From an uncultured Ideonella sp. (GTDB lineage: Bacteria; Pseudomonadota; Gammaproteobacteria; Burkholderiales; Burkholderiaceae): 16,954 nt of DNA. The translations under genes were made by a program, and so were the position numbers. The stretch lies in contig CAMLGG010000100.1 in the NCBI GenBank assembly GCA_946479475.1, positions 1-16,954 of the forward strand. The letters are read 5' to 3'. Positions 14,400 to 16,954 of this stretch are shown one piece after another; positions within the stretch are counted from its first letter, which is position 1, and each line of letters begins with the position of its first letter. Below the pieces are notes generated by a model, which was not told the DNA's origin, did not search any database, and was given only the letters and a program-made list of their open reading frames with translations.

Positions 14400-16139
14400 A
14401 TGGCCGAGCCGAGCGCTGCGCCTCACCTGGCGGCCGGCCACTGGCTGGACCAGCCGGCCGACGCGGCCCTGCGCGAGCTCCAGACCCTCGTGGACGCGGC
14501 GCAGCGGGCGGGCGACGGCCCTGCCCTGGCCCTGGGCCTGCTGTGGCTGGGCCAGGTACAAGGGGCCGTCAGCCTCCCGGATGCGATCCCCACGCTGCAG
14601 CGCGCTCGCGCGGAGGCCGCGCGTGTCGGTGACCCGGTGCTGCGCTGCCACGCCTTCCTGGCCCAGGCGCGCCACGATGCCGACAACGGGCTGCACGCTC
14701 GCGCGCTCGCGGCCTGCCGCGGGGTGGCGGAGCTGGCTCGCGCACAAGGCGAATCGGCACTGGCGCGCCAGGCCCTCTTTACCAGCGGCACCAGCCTGTG
14801 CCATCTGGGCGAGCACGACCTGGCGCTCGAGGCCTTCGAGGAGGCGCGCATGCTGCTGCGCGCCAATCCCGCCTCCCTGTCGCCCGCCGACCACCGGATC
14901 GCGCAGGGGCGCTACGCGGCCGCCGAGGCGCAGGCGTGGCTCATGCGTGGCGGCCTGCTGCTCGAGGCCAGCGGGCCCGAGGCCGCGGCCGACGCGTTGC
15001 AGCGCGCTCGGCGCCTGGGCGAAAGGGCCTGCGAGGCGCTTCTCGGCGCCAGCCCGCGCTTCAGTCACGCGGCCCTGTTCAGCCTGGTGCGCGTGCTGCT
15101 CGAGGCGGGCGAGCCCGACGAGGCGCGCCGCCGGGTTTCGCAGGTGGTCGAGGCCGACCCGGAGCCGGCACCGCCCGCCAGCCTGGCGCTGGCGCAGCGC
15201 GTGCTGGCCGAGACCATGATCGAGCTGAGGGTCGGCGAGTCCGATGCATCGCGGGTCCTCCAGAGGCTTCGCGAGCTCGAGTCCGTGCAGCATCCGCGCG
15301 TACTGGGCGGCGACCTGCGCCTGTCCTACCTGCGCTGCCAGTTCGAGGCCTTCGAGCGGGCCGGCTGCCACGCCGAGGCGCTGGCCTGCCAGCGGCAGTG
15401 GTCGCACACCAAGGCCCGCGTGCGCGCCAGCCTGGCCCAGGAGCACAACCGCTGGACGCGCGAGACCCTCGGCTCGCTGCGCAGCGAGGCGGACGACTTC
15501 GTGACGAACGAACTGCGCGCGCCGCTGCGCCACGCGCACGGCGAGCTCGTGGCGCTGGCCGCGGCCGAGGCGAGCCCCGCCCGCCGAGAGGGCCTGGACC
15601 GTGCGGCGCGGGGGGTGAAGCGGGCCCTGGACATTGCCGACCAGTACCTCAGCGTGATGCGCGCCGAGCACCTCACGCAGGAAGACCTGGGCCCGGTCGA
15701 CCTCAGCGCGCTGGCCGAGGACGTGTGCGAGCAGATGGCGCCCCCGGCCGGCTCGGGCCCGGGCGTGCGCCGCGCCATCGAGCCGGGGGTGCGCGTCACC
15801 GGCGACCAGCTCCTGCTGATGCGCGCCGTGGCGAACCTCTTGAGCAACGCGCTCAAGCATGCGCCGGAAGGCACGGCGGTGACGGTGACGCTTTGCAGCG
15901 ACCCCGAGCAGGCGCGCCTGACCGTGACCGACCGCGGCCCCGGTCTGCCGGTGGACATGAGGGTGCGCCTGTTCCAGCGCTTCGCGACCGGCGCCGTGCG
16001 CAAGGGCAACGGCCTGGGCCTCGCGCTCGTGGCGCGCGCGGCCCGCGTACACCGCGCCCGCATCGTCGTCGACAGCGAGGCCGGCCGCGGCACGGCCGTC
16101 ACCCTCATCATCGCCAGGCTCGACGATGGACAAGCGTGA
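14400..16139 (+). CDS. Soluble TPR histidine-kinase-like protein with Asn in place of the H-box His
   Basis: 579 residues with no membrane helix or signal peptide. Residues 1-350 are helical TPR-like repeats (for example LGEHDLALEAF at 136, VLLEAGEPDEARR at 232). A HisKA-like dimerisation helix pair follows (about 355-430), then a HATPase domain (440-575) with N-box N479/N483, G1 box D511-R-G-P-G, an F-box LFQRFATG and G2 box GNGLGL (536-541). The H-box reads FVTNELRAPL: N370 stands where kinases have the phosphorylated histidine of FVSHELRTPL. E371 is kept, while the following Thr is Ala (also seen in active kinases). The ATP site thus looks usable, but histidine autophosphorylation by the normal route should be impossible. 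The gene lies 7 bases after the response regulator; the next gene starts inside its end (14-base overlap). No frameshift or stop suggests decay. Confidence 0.9.
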   Translation: MAEPSAAPHLAAGHWLDQPADAALRELQTLVDAAQRAGDGPALALGLLWLGQVQGAVSLPDAIPTLQRARAEAARVGDPVLRCHAFLAQARHDADNGLHARALAACRGVAELARAQGESALARQALFTSGTSLCHLGEHDLALEAFEEARMLLRANPASLSPADHRIAQGRYAAAEAQAWLMRGGLLLEASGPEAAADALQRARRLGERACEALLGASPRFSHAALFSLVRVLLEAGEPDEARRRVSQVVEADPEPAPPASLALAQRVLAETMIELRVGESDASRVLQRLRELESVQHPRVLGGDLRLSYLRCQFEAFERAGCHAEALACQRQWSHTKARVRASLAQEHNRWTRETLGSLRSEADDFVTNELRAPLRHAHGELVALAAAEASPARREGLDRAARGVKRALDIADQYLSVMRAEHLTQEDLGPVDLSALAEDVCEQMAPPAGSGPGVRRAIEPGVRVTGDQLLLMRAVANLLSNALKHAPEGTAVTVTLCSDPEQARLTVTDRGPGLPVDMRVRLFQRFATGAVRKGNGLGLALVARAARVHRARIVVDSEAGRGTAVTLIIARLDDGQA

Positions 16140-16954
16140 GCCCCCGGCCATTGCACTGGAGCCGGCCGACGCCGCCGGCAGCGATGATTTCTTCGACCAG
16201 GTCCAGCCGCTGCTGGCCAGCCGTCCCCAGCACGCCGCCGACGTGGCGCAGGCCGCGCTCGACAGGGCGGTGGCCAGGCGCGACGAGGCCGCGATCGTTC
16301 GCGCCCTGCTGGTGCTGGGCATGGCCCACGACGCGATGGGCCACATCGAGCGCGATGCGGTGCTCGGCCGCGCGCTGCAGCTGGCGGAGAAGTTGGCCGA
16401 GCCGGTGCTGCTGCTGCGCGCCGTCAACAGCCAGCTGGTGGTCGACATCTACCACGGCCGTTACGCCGATGCCCTGGCCCGCGGCCAGTCGGTGCTGGGC
16501 ATGGCGTACGTGCTCAGGCGCGACGACCTGCTCGGCCGGCTGCTGAACAACCTGGCCACGGCGCTCAGCCTGATCGGAGAGTTCGAGCTGGCGATCGGCA
16601 TGTTCGACGAGCGGCTGCAGCTGCTTCGCGGCAACACGGCCGAAACGCGGGTGCAGCGCGCGCGGGCGATCAACAACCAGGCGATGGCCTGGCTGGGCAT
16701 TGCGCGCTCGGCCCAGTTCGGAGAGCCTGGCCCGGGTGCGCCCACGGCGCCCGCCGCTCTTGCCCGCGCGCGTTCGCTCGCCGAGACGGCCTGCCAGCAG
16801 ATGCTGGCCGAGAGCCACCTCAGCATGCGTCTCAGCGCCCTCGACACGCTGGTCAGCGTGCTGCTGCATGCCGGCGACACCCAGCGCGCACGCGAGTGGA
16901 CCGACCGCGTGGCCGCCGCGAGCGGCCAGGAGCTCGGTCCGCTGGCGCGAGGCA
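16126..16954 (+). CDS. TPR-domain signalling protein, C-terminus beyond window
   Basis: The first 276 residues are visible and the frame is open to the window edge. The protein starts at ATG 16126, overlapping the end of the kinase-like gene by 14 bases, and has no signal peptide. It is helical throughout with TPR-like repeats that align collinearly with the N-terminal part of the preceding protein: IGEFELAIGMF (150) matches LGEHDLALEAF (136), and VLLHAGDTQRARE (245) matches VLLEAGEPDEARR (232), an almost constant offset. The two genes therefore share a duplicated sensor module. The output domain is outside the window; in TPR proteins of this kind it is often a GGDEF, histidine kinase or adenylate cyclase domain, and nothing here decides between them. 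Tight overlap implies cotranslation and joint function with the kinase-like protein. Confidence 0.85.
   Translation, partial: MDKREPPAIALEPADAAGSDDFFDQVQPLLASRPQHAADVAQAALDRAVARRDEAAIVRALLVLGMAHDAMGHIERDAVLGRALQLAEKLAEPVLLLRAVNSQLVVDIYHGRYADALARGQSVLGMAYVLRRDDLLGRLLNNLATALSLIGEFELAIGMFDERLQLLRGNTAETRVQRARAINNQAMAWLGIARSAQFGEPGPGAPTAPAALARARSLAETACQQMLAESHLSMRLSALDTLVSVLLHAGDTQRAREWTDRVAAASGQELGPLARG

Noticed and set aside
14331..16448. A 705-codon open frame antisense to the kinase-like gene
   Set aside because: The plus strand shows HATPase boxes and tight coupling with its neighbours; the antisense product has no recognisable motif.
1..16954. tRNA, rRNA, CRISPR, insertion sequence or attachment site
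   Set aside because: No cloverleaf, direct-repeat array, transposase motif or terminal inverted repeats with target duplication were seen by eye; a covariance-model and IS search would settle this.

Overview
The window is about 17 kb of very GC-rich, densely coding bacterial DNA with no mobile element, RNA gene or CRISPR array that I could see. Gene content and protein style suggest a betaproteobacterium of the order Burkholderiales (Rubrivivax/Leptothrix/Roseateles-like). The clues are a secreted lipoprotein pullulanase, two ECF sigma operons, a patatin, an S8 protease, TPR-type signalling proteins and almost no intergenic space. The taxonomic call is an inference from style, not from a marker gene.

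Layout. (1) 1-562, minus: the N-terminal part of a Memo-family (AmmeMemoRadiSam system B) protein, cut by the window edge. (2) 675-1136, plus: a small exported protein whose stop overlaps the stop of the convergent gene. (3) 1133-4666, minus: a type I pullulanase with a lipoprotein signal and two CBM41-like modules, with an operator-like palindrome just upstream. (4) 4816-6418: ECF system 1, made of a three-helix membrane protein (minus), a divergent ECF sigma factor and a two-helix membrane protein that is a putative anti-sigma factor. The divergent spacer carries two copies, in mirror orientation, of one ECF-type promoter, GCTGAAACC-N16-GGTATCAAG. (5) 6425-7570, minus: a metallo-beta-lactamase-fold hydrolase. 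(6) 7785-10172, plus: ECF system 2, made of a sigma factor, a single-pass anti-sigma-like protein and an exported coiled-coil protein. (7) 10180-13421, minus: a compact operon of secreted subtilase, 2OG-Fe(II) oxygenase and patatin-like lipase. (8) 13691-16954, plus: an OmpR-type response regulator, a soluble TPR histidine-kinase-like protein and a second TPR protein that runs off the window.

How the parts fit. The two ECF units look like separate envelope-responsive regulons. In unit 1 the promoter pair implies that the sigma factor activates both its own operon and the divergent membrane gene. In unit 2 the third gene probably encodes a periplasmic output or sensing protein. In the signalling cluster the kinase-like protein has a recognisable ATPase domain, but the phospho-accepting histidine of its H-box is replaced by asparagine (N370). 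The next gene starts inside its 3' end and repeats the same TPR module. The most unusual items are therefore the mirrored ECF promoters and the response regulator paired with a kinase lacking its histidine, next to a paralogous sensor. I did not find a wholly new type of defence or mobile system here.
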